Assembly (NCBI RefSeq): GCF_000722685.1
Contig: NZ_JPFV01000011.1
Location: 372,001-436,000, forward strand
Reading direction: 5' to 3'
DNA from: Streptococcus mitis
GTDB lineage: Bacteria > Bacillota > Bacilli > Lactobacillales > Streptococcaceae
Length of the DNA stretch: 64,000 nt
Below the pieces are notes generated by a model that saw only the letters and a program-made list of their open reading frames with translations, ran no database searches and had not been told where the DNA came from. The position numbers and the translations under genes are program-made. This document shows positions 10,263-18,481 of this stretch, one piece after another (within the stretch, counting starts at the first letter, position 1; the number at the start of each line of letters is the position of its first letter).

Positions 10263-10278
10263 AACGCAAACGTTTTTA
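10263..10278. promoter_or_regulatory. LacI-family (MalR/CcpA-like) operator
   Basis: acgcaaacgttt sits on a palindromic frame around aacgtt and matches the left half and centre of MalR/cre-type operators. It lies downstream of the transcription start, so a bound repressor would block elongation. Confidence 0.5.
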
Positions 10279-10291
10279 CAATTGTTAATCT

Positions 10292-10320
10292 AGTATACTA
10301 CTTTCGTATTTTATTTGCAA
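10292..10320 (-). promoter_or_regulatory. Sigma-A promoter of the GH13 gene
   Basis: The minus strand reads TTGCAA (10315-10320), 17 bases, then TATACT (10292-10297). Both hexamers are close to consensus with ideal spacing. Confidence 0.8.
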
Positions 10321-10356
10321 GGTTTGTCCATAGTTTCGAGTGGTTTGGTTCTATAA

Positions 10357-10394
10357 ATAAAAAAGCAGCCAGTCTTACAACTTGCTACTTTTCA
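10357..10394 (-). terminator. Terminator of the nucleotidyltransferase-like gene
   Basis: On the minus strand AGTAGC pairs with GCTGCT (one G-U) and is followed by T6, starting about 10 bases after the stop at 10404. Confidence 0.55.
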
Positions 10395-10403
10395 AATGAT
10401 GAT

Positions 10404-10895
10404 TTACAAATGTCTTTCCAGCCACTCAATTTTTTTAAAATCCTTATTGTTATTGTGCTCATTTCGATAAGAATCTTGGGAAGAAGCCTTGTAAATACTT
10501 AAAAACTGTTCTAGATTTGGAATGCGAAAAGTGATGTTTTCGAGATGAATCAATTCTATATCCGATTCCGAAACTCCTGCAAAATCAGGTAAAGAATCGA
10601 TACTTCCGAATTCAACACTCAGATCATCTTTTTTGAATTCATGCTCATGAATATCTATTAAGGCATAGCCTAAGTGTTTCATCACTTTCATTATCTTGTC
10701 CCACTCATAAATTCTGAGATGATCAGGTGCTTCCCAACCTCTAGGATCACCAGGCACATGAATGTCAATGTCAGACGGCCTCCATTCTTCATTTGAACGG
10801 TATTCAAAACCCAAGGACCCCATGAGAGTCGGTGTGATTCCGATTTGGTTTAAATGAGAACAAATTGTTCGAAATTCATCAAATAGAGAATTCAT
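10404..10895 (-). CDS. Nucleotidyltransferase-fold protein, 163 aa
   Basis: The sequence has a minimal nucleotidyltransferase signature: GSLGFEY (glycine-Ser loop, near residue 26) followed by WRPSDIDIHV with the DxD metal-binding pair, and a third acidic strand LSVEFGS. The family includes enzymes that move nucleotides onto proteins, RNA or small molecules; the substrate here is unknown. It is a single gene with its own terminator. Some streptococcal homologues carry misleading metabolic names, so I limit the call to the fold. Confidence 0.65.
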   Translation of the reverse strand: MNSLFDEFRTICSHLNQIGITPTLMGSLGFEYRSNEEWRPSDIDIHVPGDPRGWEAPDHLRIYEWDKIMKVMKHLGYALIDIHEHEFKKDDLSVEFGSIDSLPDFAGVSESDIELIHLENITFRIPNLEQFLSIYKASSQDSYRNEHNNNKDFKKIEWLERHL

Positions 10896-10958
10896 TCCTC
10901 CTCCAATCGTTGATATAGAACTTAATTTCGTTATGAATAATAAACTAATTTTTACCTT

Positions 10959-11840
10959 CTACTCTTTCGGTTTTGAAAATACTTCTACTCGCTGAGCTAG
11001 GACTTTGATTTCTACAGGTAGGTTATCCGATTTATCGCCGTCAACATCAGACTCCAATTCACTATCCGAAGAGATCTTGATATTACGCGCTCTGATATAC
11101 TCAATATTATCATTGCTGACAACATCTCCTTTTAGTAAATCAGGAATAACGGATAATTTAGAGAATATAGAAGCATCTTTTAGAATCAAAATATTAGCAT
11201 AGCCGTCTTTGTTTTCTTCAAAAATTTTCTTATCAGCGAAGTAATTTGTCAAGAGAACCAAAACATGACTAGCTTCACCAACATAATTTCCATTTTCTGT
11301 CTCAACCTTAATGTTAAAGACCTGATCCGTCATGACAGACTTCATAGTATTTACAGCATAGGCAAGAATACCAAATTTTGTCTTATCTTCAATTTCAACA
11401 TTGTGAATCGCTTCTGGCAGAGAACCGATACTAAAGATATAACCAAAATAATTGTCATTCGCTTTTCCGATATCAATCTTATTGGTTAAGTTGAAATCCA
11501 GTTCATCAATCGCGCCATCGATGTCTTGATTGATTTCCAACAGTTTTGTAATGAGGTTACCCGTACCGCCTGGGATAATCCCTAGCTTAGGAATGTAGTC
11601 TCTCTCAGCAATACCCGAAATAACTTCATTGACAGTCCCATCTCCACCAAACACAACCACTACATTGTACTGCTCACGAGAAGCTTCTTCAGCAAAATGT
11701 GTTGCATCCAAAGCTTTTTCAGTAATTTTGGTTTCTACGTGCTCAAAATATTCTTTTGCTTTATTCTCCAGCTTTTCTTTGTAATCCAAGGCCTTTTCCC
11801 CACCAGAGGTAGGGTTAATAATTACCATTGCCTTTTTCAT
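10959..11840 (-). CDS. Diacylglycerol kinase-family lipid kinase (YegS/BmrU-like)
   Basis: This 293-aa protein shows the DAGK catalytic signature: IINPTSGG at the N-terminus, VVVFGGDGTVNEV near residue 60 and GIIPGGTGN near 90. Enzymes of this group phosphorylate diacylglycerol or related lipids at the membrane face and recycle lipid headgroup intermediates. The start has an AGGAG Shine-Dalgarno. A 16-base perfect palindrome lies between promoter and start. Confidence 0.9.
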   Translation of the reverse strand: MKKAMVIINPTSGGEKALDYKEKLENKAKEYFEHVETKITEKALDATHFAEEASREQYNVVVVFGGDGTVNEVISGIAERDYIPKLGIIPGGTGNLITKLLEINQDIDGAIDELDFNLTNKIDIGKANDNYFGYIFSIGSLPEAIHNVEIEDKTKFGILAYAVNTMKSVMTDQVFNIKVETENGNYVGEASHVLVLLTNYFADKKIFEENKDGYANILILKDASIFSKLSVIPDLLKGDVVSNDNIEYIRARNIKISSDSELESDVDGDKSDNLPVEIKVLAQRVEVFSKPKE

Positions 11841-11863
11841 TAATTTCTCCTTAATTTTAAATA

Positions 11864-11910
11864 GAAATGTTTACATTTCGTCGTATGCAACTATATGTAC
11901 TCTCATTATA
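11864..11910 (-). promoter_or_regulatory. Promoter and palindromic operator candidate of the lipid kinase gene
   Basis: A TATAAT box lies at 11905-11910 (minus). Downstream of it, gaaatgtttacatttc (11864-11879) is a perfect 7-2-7 palindrome in the leader. The regulator is unknown. Confidence 0.5.
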
Positions 11911-11950
11911 CAATGAAAATACAGAAAAGAGAACTTTGACGTACTAGATA

Positions 11951-12805
11951 TTAATACGCTTTTATTCTATTTTCCCATCGCATAACTACATCCTTTAAGG
12001 GTTCATCCAAGTAAGAAATGGCCTTATCCTTTATCCAATCAGGAATACCATAAGCTGCCTCGGCAATGCTACCAGTTATTGCAGCAAGTGTATCACTATC
12101 GCCACCAAGGGAAATGGCATTCCTTATCGCATCTTCGAAGTCTCGACTTTCAAGAAAGGCAAGAATGGCTTGAGGGACAGTTTCTTGACATGTTTCGTTA
12201 AAACGATAGTTAGGACGGATTTCATCTAAAGTTTGAGATAGATTGTAGCCGTATGTCTTCTCTATATAATCCTTAATCCGTCTTTTACACTCCCTATGAT
12301 TGTCATTAATTGGTTGCTCGTATTCTCTACAATACCCACCAAAGTAAAAACGACACAGAAATATAGCATCAGCTGTAGCCATAGCACCTTTGACACCTTC
12401 TGGATGATTATGGGTTACCTCTGCAGAAAGACTCGCAAGTCCTCTAGATGATGGCCACGTACCGGTTCTCTCATAGACATCACAGTCCATGATCCAAGCA
12501 CATGGAGAAACACGCATAGCCGAACCATTCCCAAAACTATTATAAGGATCACGGTTATCGCTTATTAGCCATGCATTAAACCGAACACCGTAATCAGCAT
12601 CAGGATACATCCTTCCATATTTCTTCATCGCGTCAATGAAGTCGACTTTTTGTCCCCCATTCATAATCGCTTCTGCAACAGCACAGGTCATAACCGTATC
12701 ATCTGTGAAAAAGCAGTCCTTCCGAAATAAAGGAAAGTCCTTCGTTTTGATATTGTTCCATTCGTAAACAGAGCCGACAATATCTCCAACTATTGCTCCG
12801 AGCAT
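11951..12805 (-). CDS. ADP-ribosylglycohydrolase family protein (DraG-like)
   Basis: This 284-aa enzyme of the ARH/DraG fold removes ADP-ribose from modified targets using two Mg ions. The metal-binding motifs are visible: FFTDDTVMT near residue 33 and the C-terminal SLGGDSDTLAAI. Lone-standing DraG homologues in Firmicutes usually have unknown targets. It has a good Shine-Dalgarno (AAGGAGG). An ADP-ribosyltransferase toxin lies 41 kb away in the mobile part of the window, but nothing links the two. Confidence 0.85.
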   Translation of the reverse strand: MLGAIVGDIVGSVYEWNNIKTKDFPLFRKDCFFTDDTVMTCAVAEAIMNGGQKVDFIDAMKKYGRMYPDADYGVRFNAWLISDNRDPYNSFGNGSAMRVSPCAWIMDCDVYERTGTWPSSRGLASLSAEVTHNHPEGVKGAMATADAIFLCRFYFGGYCREYEQPINDNHRECKRRIKDYIEKTYGYNLSQTLDEIRPNYRFNETCQETVPQAILAFLESRDFEDAIRNAISLGGDSDTLAAITGSIAEAAYGIPDWIKDKAISYLDEPLKDVVMRWENRIKAY

Positions 12806-12852
12806 ACGATTCCTCCTTGTGACATATCAGATTTATTACACATTCCCAATGG

Positions 12853-13623
12853 TTAACTCTTTAAAAATGGTGCCACCAAATCAATCCACTCTTGAGGCAG
12901 GTAAGCTGACAAATAGCCGTGATTATAGCCCTTTGCTTCATACAAAATCGTATTTGGATGTAGCTGCTGAAATAATTTCGCCGATGCTTTGACACAGTTC
13001 AATTCTTTTTCACCATAGATATACAGAACCTGAGCCTTGCTAGCAGAAATCATATCTTTCAGCTTGTAACGCCCCATATAGTTTTTGTAAATGGTTACCA
13101 ATGTTTTGACAGGTGTCCTTGGAAGATCCTCCAAATAATAAGCTTTTATTTCCTTTGGATAAGCTAGTTTAGGATAGAGTTTGTTCATCATGCTTAACTG
13201 AAGTTTGCAAGAGAATTTATTGAACATCAGTTTACCAAATAGAGACACTAGAAAAATGCTGATTTTAGCCAATCTTGGTTGAGGAATACAGAGGCTTCCG
13301 TCTATGATGGTCTTCTCAGCAATTTCACTGTCTAAAGACAAAAGCTCCATGGCAATTTGACCACCAAGTGAAACACCACCGATTGCAAACAATTTCCCAC
13401 CACAGTTTGCTTTGATATAGTCCAAGATTTCCAAGGCAGAATCTTCAGTAGAAACATAATCAAGTTGATATTCTTCGCCGTGACCATTCAAAGTAGGTAA
13501 AATAACACGGTATTTTTCTGACAAGATTCGTGCTTGACGAAGATAATTCCACCAAGAACTGCCACCACCATGTATCAGTAAAATAGGAGGCAAATTCTTA
13601 TCACCAAATTCATGGAATTTCAT
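12853..13623 (-). CDS. Alpha/beta hydrolase
   Basis: This protein has the alpha/beta hydrolase fold: oxyanion loop LLIHGGGSSWWNYL, nucleophile elbow GVSLGG and a C-terminal His in YNHGYLS. I chose ATG at 13623 (MKFHEFGDKN) because AAGGAG lies 7 bases before it; the in-frame ATG at 13644 lies in that ribosome-binding region. The upstream broken gene ends at 13641, so the pair is close enough for one transcript. Substrate unknown. Confidence 0.75.
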   Translation of the reverse strand: MKFHEFGDKNLPPILLIHGGGSSWWNYLRQARILSEKYRVILPTLNGHGEEYQLDYVSTEDSALEILDYIKANCGGKLFAIGGVSLGGQIAMELLSLDSEIAEKTIIDGSLCIPQPRLAKISIFLVSLFGKLMFNKFSCKLQLSMMNKLYPKLAYPKEIKAYYLEDLPRTPVKTLVTIYKNYMGRYKLKDMISASKAQVLYIYGEKELNCVKASAKLFQQLHPNTILYEAKGYNHGYLSAYLPQEWIDLVAPFLKS

Positions 13624-13640
13624 GTTTAAACTCCTTATCT

Positions 13641-14383
13641 TCATAGATTTAAATAACTACCAAGAATATCTGAATTTGAGTAATTTCCACCGAGTAAATA
13701 CCTCCCCAATTCAAAAATCACCCCAGAATAAAACAATATATTTTCATCATACTCCATTTCAATAATTGCATTGTCCTCAACTTTAATATAATTAGCACCA
13801 TCGAATTTCACCTTATCATAAAGTGATGTGAAATTCTTTATTTCATTGATTACAGTTTCACCTTTATTTTGATATCTCGCAGATAATTGAGAATGGTTAG
13901 CACCTTTACAAACAATTATATTCATTGGGTATAAATAATGATTTTGTATATTTGAACTAAAAAGAACACCATCAAATACATTATCATCGTTTATACCTAT
14001 AAAATTATCGAGTATTCTTTCTCCATTCCAAGGGTTTAGTAAAATAGGTAATTTATTAATACCTATCTTCATGTGTACATTTTCCATATAAATCGTTTTT
14101 CTATTTAATAATAAGTAACTTTCAATTTTCGAATAAATTTCTTCGATTAATGAATTATCTTGTGCATCATGCTCCTTCTCAATAGCTTGCAAAGCTTCAT
14201 CATAGTTTAGATGTTCAACTATGATTTCGATGAAAATTTTTGCGCATTGTACTGGATCATACCCTAAACGATTATTATTTACTAGATTTAAGTATTTTTG
14301 AAACCTATCTATCGTTATTTTGTTCTTATCTGTTTCCGTTTCACAACTGATATTTTTTTCTTTTTCTTTAAAAGTCCAAACAT
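13641..14383 (-). pseudogene. Hypothetical protein gene split by a frameshift in an A7 run
   Basis: A perfect AGGAGG (14390-14395) precedes ATG at 14383 (MFGLLKKKKK), but that frame stops after about 22 codons. One extra A in the A7 run at 14353-14359 would join it to a long frame (NISCETETDKNKITIDRF) that continues through the 183-aa ORF ending at 13641. The full product would be about 247 aa, soluble and of unknown function. The ATG at 14192 inside the frame lacks a good ribosome site. The break is either mutation, slippage or a sequencing undercall. Confidence 0.7.
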
Positions 14384-14899
14384 TTCTAACCTCCTCAGTA
14401 TTTGCGTTTATGTTTTTTATTATTTTACCATTAATATAAAAATCCCCTATAAACTCAAATTTATCAAACTTCTTTTTTAATATTATACTATTATAGTATA
14501 CAATATTTCATACACTTTCTTTAGATAAATAGTTATTGTTGTATTCATTTTTCCGATACGCAAACGATATTTACAAATACATTTACATCTATGTGCCTTT
14601 TTAGGACTTTTTTGATGTCAAAATTACCTTTATCTACAAAGACAAAATGCTTGTAAAGTAGCTTAAAATCAAGGATTTTCACCCTCTTGTTCGTTGTAGC
14701 AACACTACACACTCAGCGGTTCTCTGTTACCGTATCGTTTCGTCGTAAACTCCTTACTCTACGACAGCTATCCCATGGGCGGAGCATCTACTTCTACTTC
14801 GCTGATGCCTCAGCTCATACAAGCAGTGATACCGCCTCAACATGTGTTGAGAGCAAGCTTCTATACTATAAAACGAAACTTTCTATTGGAAATAATAAA
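14384..14899. repeat. Non-coding junction with degenerate intergenic repeat (copy A)
   Basis: No credible gene lies here. At about 14798-14890 there is a sequence shared with 17080-17240 and partly with 19725-19790: acttcgct..tgc.tcagctc, then acaagc.gtgat, then agcaagcttctata.tata.aacgaaa. A CTCAACATGTGTTGAG palindrome sits inside. It resembles a decayed pneumococcal BOX/RUP-type repeat, but I cannot assign it. AT-rich promoter-like boxes lie near 14482-14510. This marks the left edge of the accessory region. Confidence 0.5.
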
Positions 14900-15619
14900 T
14901 CACATATCTAGAAGAGATTTATTTGTTTGATTAAATTCATTGTATAGTTTAATCATAATTTTATCTATAACTATCAAAATATAAAACCAGGTGAAATAGT
15001 TAGAATCCCCAAATTCCTTATTTTCTAATTCATGTAATGTAGGTAAATTACGTTGATATGAAAGCGTATTATGGGCCAATCGATTTCTATGTCGATATAA
15101 CATGTCATATACTTTCTGCCCTTCACTTTCTAGTAAATTGTAACCATCTCCCTTTCTTGCAATACCTTTATATCCAATTTTATTCTTTATATTACCCTTG
15201 AATTCTATGTAAGTATTACCGTTCCAGTATTGGAAGTTACTTTCATTGAAAATTTTACATATGGTATCTTTGGCTTCATTGACTATCAACTTTCTGTCAG
15301 ATTCAGAAAGTTCACCCCTATCAAGTAGAATCATTAGATTTTGATAAATTGACTTTTTAGAGTCATAAGTAGAAAAACCTTGTGAGGCAAAATCTTTCAA
15401 AAAAACTCTTCGAAACTCAAAATCTTCAGTAGCCATTTCCCAAGAAATACATTTAAATTTTTGTTCTTGAAAACCTGTCATTTGTAAAAAAATTGTCTTA
15501 AGCAAGTAATCATTTAAAGGATAAGTTTCAATTCCTGTGTTGATAGAAGAAATCGCCGAAATCCCTTCCAACATGACGGATTCAATAGGACTGTTAATAA
15601 ATTCTTCATGTTTAGTCAT
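14900..15619 (-). CDS. HEPN-family putative ribonuclease/partner, 239 aa
   Basis: This mostly helical protein has a HEPN motif near residue 190: MLYRHRNRLAHNT contains RNRLAH (R-x4-H), the catalytic pattern of HEPN RNases. Its start overlaps the stop of the DUF262 gene (ATGA), so translation is coupled. Pairing of DUF262 (GmrS/ParB-like NTPase) with a HEPN partner is seen in anti-phage and toxin-antitoxin modules. Function is inferred from the motif and context; no experimental homologue is known to me. Confidence 0.6.
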   Translation of the reverse strand: MTKHEEFINSPIESVMLEGISAISSINTGIETYPLNDYLLKTIFLQMTGFQEQKFKCISWEMATEDFEFRRVFLKDFASQGFSTYDSKKSIYQNLMILLDRGELSESDRKLIVNEAKDTICKIFNESNFQYWNGNTYIEFKGNIKNKIGYKGIARKGDGYNLLESEGQKVYDMLYRHRNRLAHNTLSYQRNLPTLHELENKEFGDSNYFTWFYILIVIDKIMIKLYNEFNQTNKSLLDM

Positions 15620-16899
15620 TTCTCAAACTCCCTATAAATAGCGATTGATTTTTCAACTCTCTCACGTAAATATTTTAAGGCAGATGGATTTTTTTGGTGG
15701 TAGCTGATTGATACAGCTTTTGAAAACTCATATGTTGGAACACCCTGTTCATCAAGATATGGAGCTTTATATTCTTCTATTTGTTTCTCAAGTTTTTTAG
15801 TTATAACCGACCATTTTTCCAAATCAATATTCTTATTTTCAAATATTATTAAATAAATTAAACCAAAGTAATACAAGTCACAATCAATTATAGAATCAAA
15901 TGCTTTTTCGCATAAATCTGAATTACTAATAATATTCTTCATCTTGTTATAGCGTTCTGAATGAGGTTTTTCATCAGAGTGTAGTTGTTCATTAGTATCA
16001 AATAATTCTTCATAGCTGATATAATCTACATCTGACTCACTATTTTTATCACCAATTATAAAATTGATATAATTTTCATAGTACTCCTCTAATTTTTCTT
16101 TTTTTCCACCAAAACCACTGCATAAATTTTGGGTACTGCAGTCTTTTTTATATTGCGATAAAATTGATAGATATCTAATAAAATCAATAGATAACTCACC
16201 CTCAATAAGGTTAATAAATTCAGGCTTAAAGAAATCGGTTTTACTATCATCTAAATAGTAAAGTGCTTCTCTACTTTCTTGACCAGTAAGAACCATCCCT
16301 TGTCTATTAATATTTCTAAAAACAGATGAATAGTATCTTTGTTGATCCCCTCTTTGACTATTACTAGGTACCAGATACGAAAATCCTAGAAAAGTATTCT
16401 TCAAAAAATTACTATCTATTTCATTATCGTTATTCAACGCTTTGAAATATTCATCCTTTTCTAAAGTTGATTTTATTTTTGAAATTGTTAAATTATCTTC
16501 TATGAGTAAATCATTAAATGTCCAATTAATGACATCTGTGGAGGAATCTGTTTCGCCTGCAAAATCATCATTTTCATCAATATATTTTCTAACTTTATTT
16601 TTTGAATGCTTTTTATAGGCTTCACGATCTGGAAAAAAACCTAAAACAGATAACAAAATACTAGTTAACCTTTGTTGTCCATCAATTAAAAGATTTTCCT
16701 TCAACCTATCTTTAGTAAATGAACCAATAATTACAGGTGGAACAAATTCCTTATTTTTAAGAGAAGTAATCAATTTCTCTCTTTTAGCCTCGTCCCATGA
16801 AAAATTTCTCTGATAATCGGGTAGTATAATATTTTTTGACAGAATCAATTCAATCCAATAGTCCAATGAATATTCTCCGTAATATACTTTATTCTCCAT
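15616..16899 (-). CDS. DUF262 (GmrS/ParB-like nuclease-fold) protein
   Basis: The DUF262 core is clear at the N-terminus: LPDYQRNFSWDEAKREKLI near residue 25 and LLIDGQQRLTSILL near 75, the DGQQR motif of ParB/Srx-fold NTP-binding domains also found in type IV restriction protein GmrS. The C-terminal half is helical (about residues 200-427) and is probably the partner-interaction part. I prefer ATG at 16899 (MENKVYYGEY) over an upstream TTG. First gene of a two-gene leftward operon with the HEPN protein. Confidence 0.75.
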   Translation of the reverse strand: MENKVYYGEYSLDYWIELILSKNIILPDYQRNFSWDEAKREKLITSLKNKEFVPPVIIGSFTKDRLKENLLIDGQQRLTSILLSVLGFFPDREAYKKHSKNKVRKYIDENDDFAGETDSSTDVINWTFNDLLIEDNLTISKIKSTLEKDEYFKALNNDNEIDSNFLKNTFLGFSYLVPSNSQRGDQQRYYSSVFRNINRQGMVLTGQESREALYYLDDSKTDFFKPEFINLIEGELSIDFIRYLSILSQYKKDCSTQNLCSGFGGKKEKLEEYYENYINFIIGDKNSESDVDYISYEELFDTNEQLHSDEKPHSERYNKMKNIISNSDLCEKAFDSIIDCDLYYFGLIYLIIFENKNIDLEKWSVITKKLEKQIEEYKAPYLDEQGVPTYEFSKAVSISYHQKNPSALKYLRERVEKSIAIYREFEK

Positions 16900-17059
16900 A
16901 ATCTTATAATCCTCTCTATTTATCAATCGCAAAACATCTATTAATATATATTGTGCTATAAAATAACTTCAATCTCTCAGTAACAATCTCTATAATTCTA
17001 TCTTAGTCCATCTAAAAATAAACTGCGACAATCCCATTTTTATTTGTAATAGTATAAAC

Positions 17060-17280
17060 TATTTTTTTACTTATACTTCGCTATTGCGTCAGCTCGTACA
17101 AGCGGTGATCCCGTCTTGACATGATACATTTGTGAACTCAAAAGATTCAGGGAACCTTTTGAGGATTAGCTACATTTCACTAACAAGCTTACACACTCCA
17201 CGTGTGGTGCTAGCAAGCATCTATATTATAGAACGAAAGTATGTAAAAGTGATTTTGGAATAATACTATAGAACGGAACT
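17060..17280. repeat. Intergenic repeat (copy B) with serine-recombinase 3' remnant
   Basis: Within the 390-base gap between the DUF262 gene and the next operon, bases 17100-17215 (minus) decode as a decayed copy of the end of the large serine recombinase: RGVCKLV, a stop, then LILKRFPESFEF, matching RGVCEFVRETQLILKRFPEPFEF at 24480-24570. The flanks carry the same repeat as copy A (ttcgct..tgcgtcagctc, acaagcggtgat, agcaagcatctatattatagaacgaaa). The minus strand of the last part contains a TATAAT box. Confidence 0.65.
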
Positions 17281-17288
17281 ATTAAAAT

Positions 17289-18458
17289 TTATTTAGTAAG
17301 GAAATCCCCTAACTCACTGACCAATCCTTGCTTTATAGAACAAAAATCAATACTCTGAACTTTCGTCTCACGTAATGTAATTTTTTCTGCAGTAGTATAA
17401 AAATCTAATTCATCTTGAGTGAAGAAATCTAGTGCATCATATCGACGTATAGGTATAAGTTTTTCATTATAATAAACCAGCATTTTAATCGGATTAACTC
17501 GTAATACCTCAGCCACTCCAGAATCCGCAGTTGCGAAATAATGGAGATAAATCACATCTGAATTTTCAATACAATTGAATAAAGTACTTTGTTCCAATAG
17601 TCTTATATGAAAAATATCCCATGCTGTATTATGTATTTTATCAATTAACTTCTTAGCCCCTAGCTGTAACTTTTTAAATACTTCTTGAACAGCACTATCA
17701 TTTTTCAAAAAAAGTATTAATAAAGTCATTTCCAATTCTAAAAATACGCATAAATCCTCAAAACAATAGCGTTTAAACTCAGCTACTTTAGCTTTTGTAG
17801 AAAGATTTTTTGTATTTTTCAAAACGAATGCTTTCAATATATAGCAACATACTGCCTCATACTGTTGTATCACCTCATCATTGCTTAGGTAGTTTTCTGC
17901 ATCTTCCCAGATTTCTTTCATCCAAATATATTTATCTGGTTTTAGAGTCTGAGGCACATTAGATTGAAATACTTCAAAATTAGTGCTATCAAAATAAACA
18001 TAACTTTCAATCATTTTGGCTAATAATTCACGATTTATTGGGGTGGTATATCTTTCCATTAAAGCATTTGAAATATTATTTGTTAGACGCAACGATTTAA
18101 TTTCGTGTAAAAATTTAATTAAATTCTCCTTATCTGGGACATTTCTTCCTCTATATAAATCATGTATGTAGGTAAAAATGTTTAAGTCATAATTGATAAT
18201 TCTGGCAACGGGTAAGAAATTATTCTTAGCATTCACAGTATTTTTATCAATAACCCAAATTTTTTGGTAATCTCCCAAACCAATCAGATTAAACTTTCCA
18301 TAGCTAAATGATTTGCCTATATTACCAAAATTTGACTTTTCTTCATCAAATAGAAAAACTCTACACTCATGAAGGTTCCATCTATTGAAAACTTCTATTT
18401 TCTGTATGGTCGTTTCACACTTAACTAGCTCCTGAATAAAAGGATATATTTCAAGCAT
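17289..18458 (-). CDS. Hypothetical protein, 389 aa (partner of HEPN-like protein)
   Basis: I do not recognise the family. It is a soluble, mostly helical protein with Leu/Ile-rich stretches around residue 240 and no nucleotide-binding motif I can see. GGAGG precedes the ATG by about 10 bases. It starts 23 bases after the HEPN-like gene, so the two form an operon bounded on both sides by copies of the intergenic repeat. Position in a defence-type array suggests a sensor or antitoxin role, which is inference only. Confidence 0.6.
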   Translation of the reverse strand: MLEIYPFIQELVKCETTIQKIEVFNRWNLHECRVFLFDEEKSNFGNIGKSFSYGKFNLIGLGDYQKIWVIDKNTVNAKNNFLPVARIINYDLNIFTYIHDLYRGRNVPDKENLIKFLHEIKSLRLTNNISNALMERYTTPINRELLAKMIESYVYFDSTNFEVFQSNVPQTLKPDKYIWMKEIWEDAENYLSNDEVIQQYEAVCCYILKAFVLKNTKNLSTKAKVAEFKRYCFEDLCVFLELEMTLLILFLKNDSAVQEVFKKLQLGAKKLIDKIHNTAWDIFHIRLLEQSTLFNCIENSDVIYLHYFATADSGVAEVLRVNPIKMLVYYNEKLIPIRRYDALDFFTQDELDFYTTAEKITLRETKVQSIDFCSIKQGLVSELGDFLTK

Positions 18459-18481
18459 AGGTGTTTAACCTCCAAAAATAT

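Noticed and set aside
11951..12805. Antitoxin partner of the ADP-ribosyltransferase toxin
   Set aside because: The ADP-ribosylglycohydrolase is 41 kb away in core DNA with its own transcript; no evidence links them.
14353..14359. Programmed ribosomal frameshift at the A7 run
   Set aside because: The codon before the run ends in G, so the tandem -1 slip needs a mismatch, and other genes in the window show the same one-A loss; mutation or sequencing error is simpler.
14298..14480. 60-aa plus-strand ORF opposite the broken hypothetical gene
   Set aside because: It is the complement of the A-rich coding start of the minus-strand gene.
14798..14890. Firm assignment of the intergenic repeat as a BOX element
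   Set aside because: Only a loose likeness to BOX (CTCAACA/TGTTGAG palindrome); the modules do not align in order.
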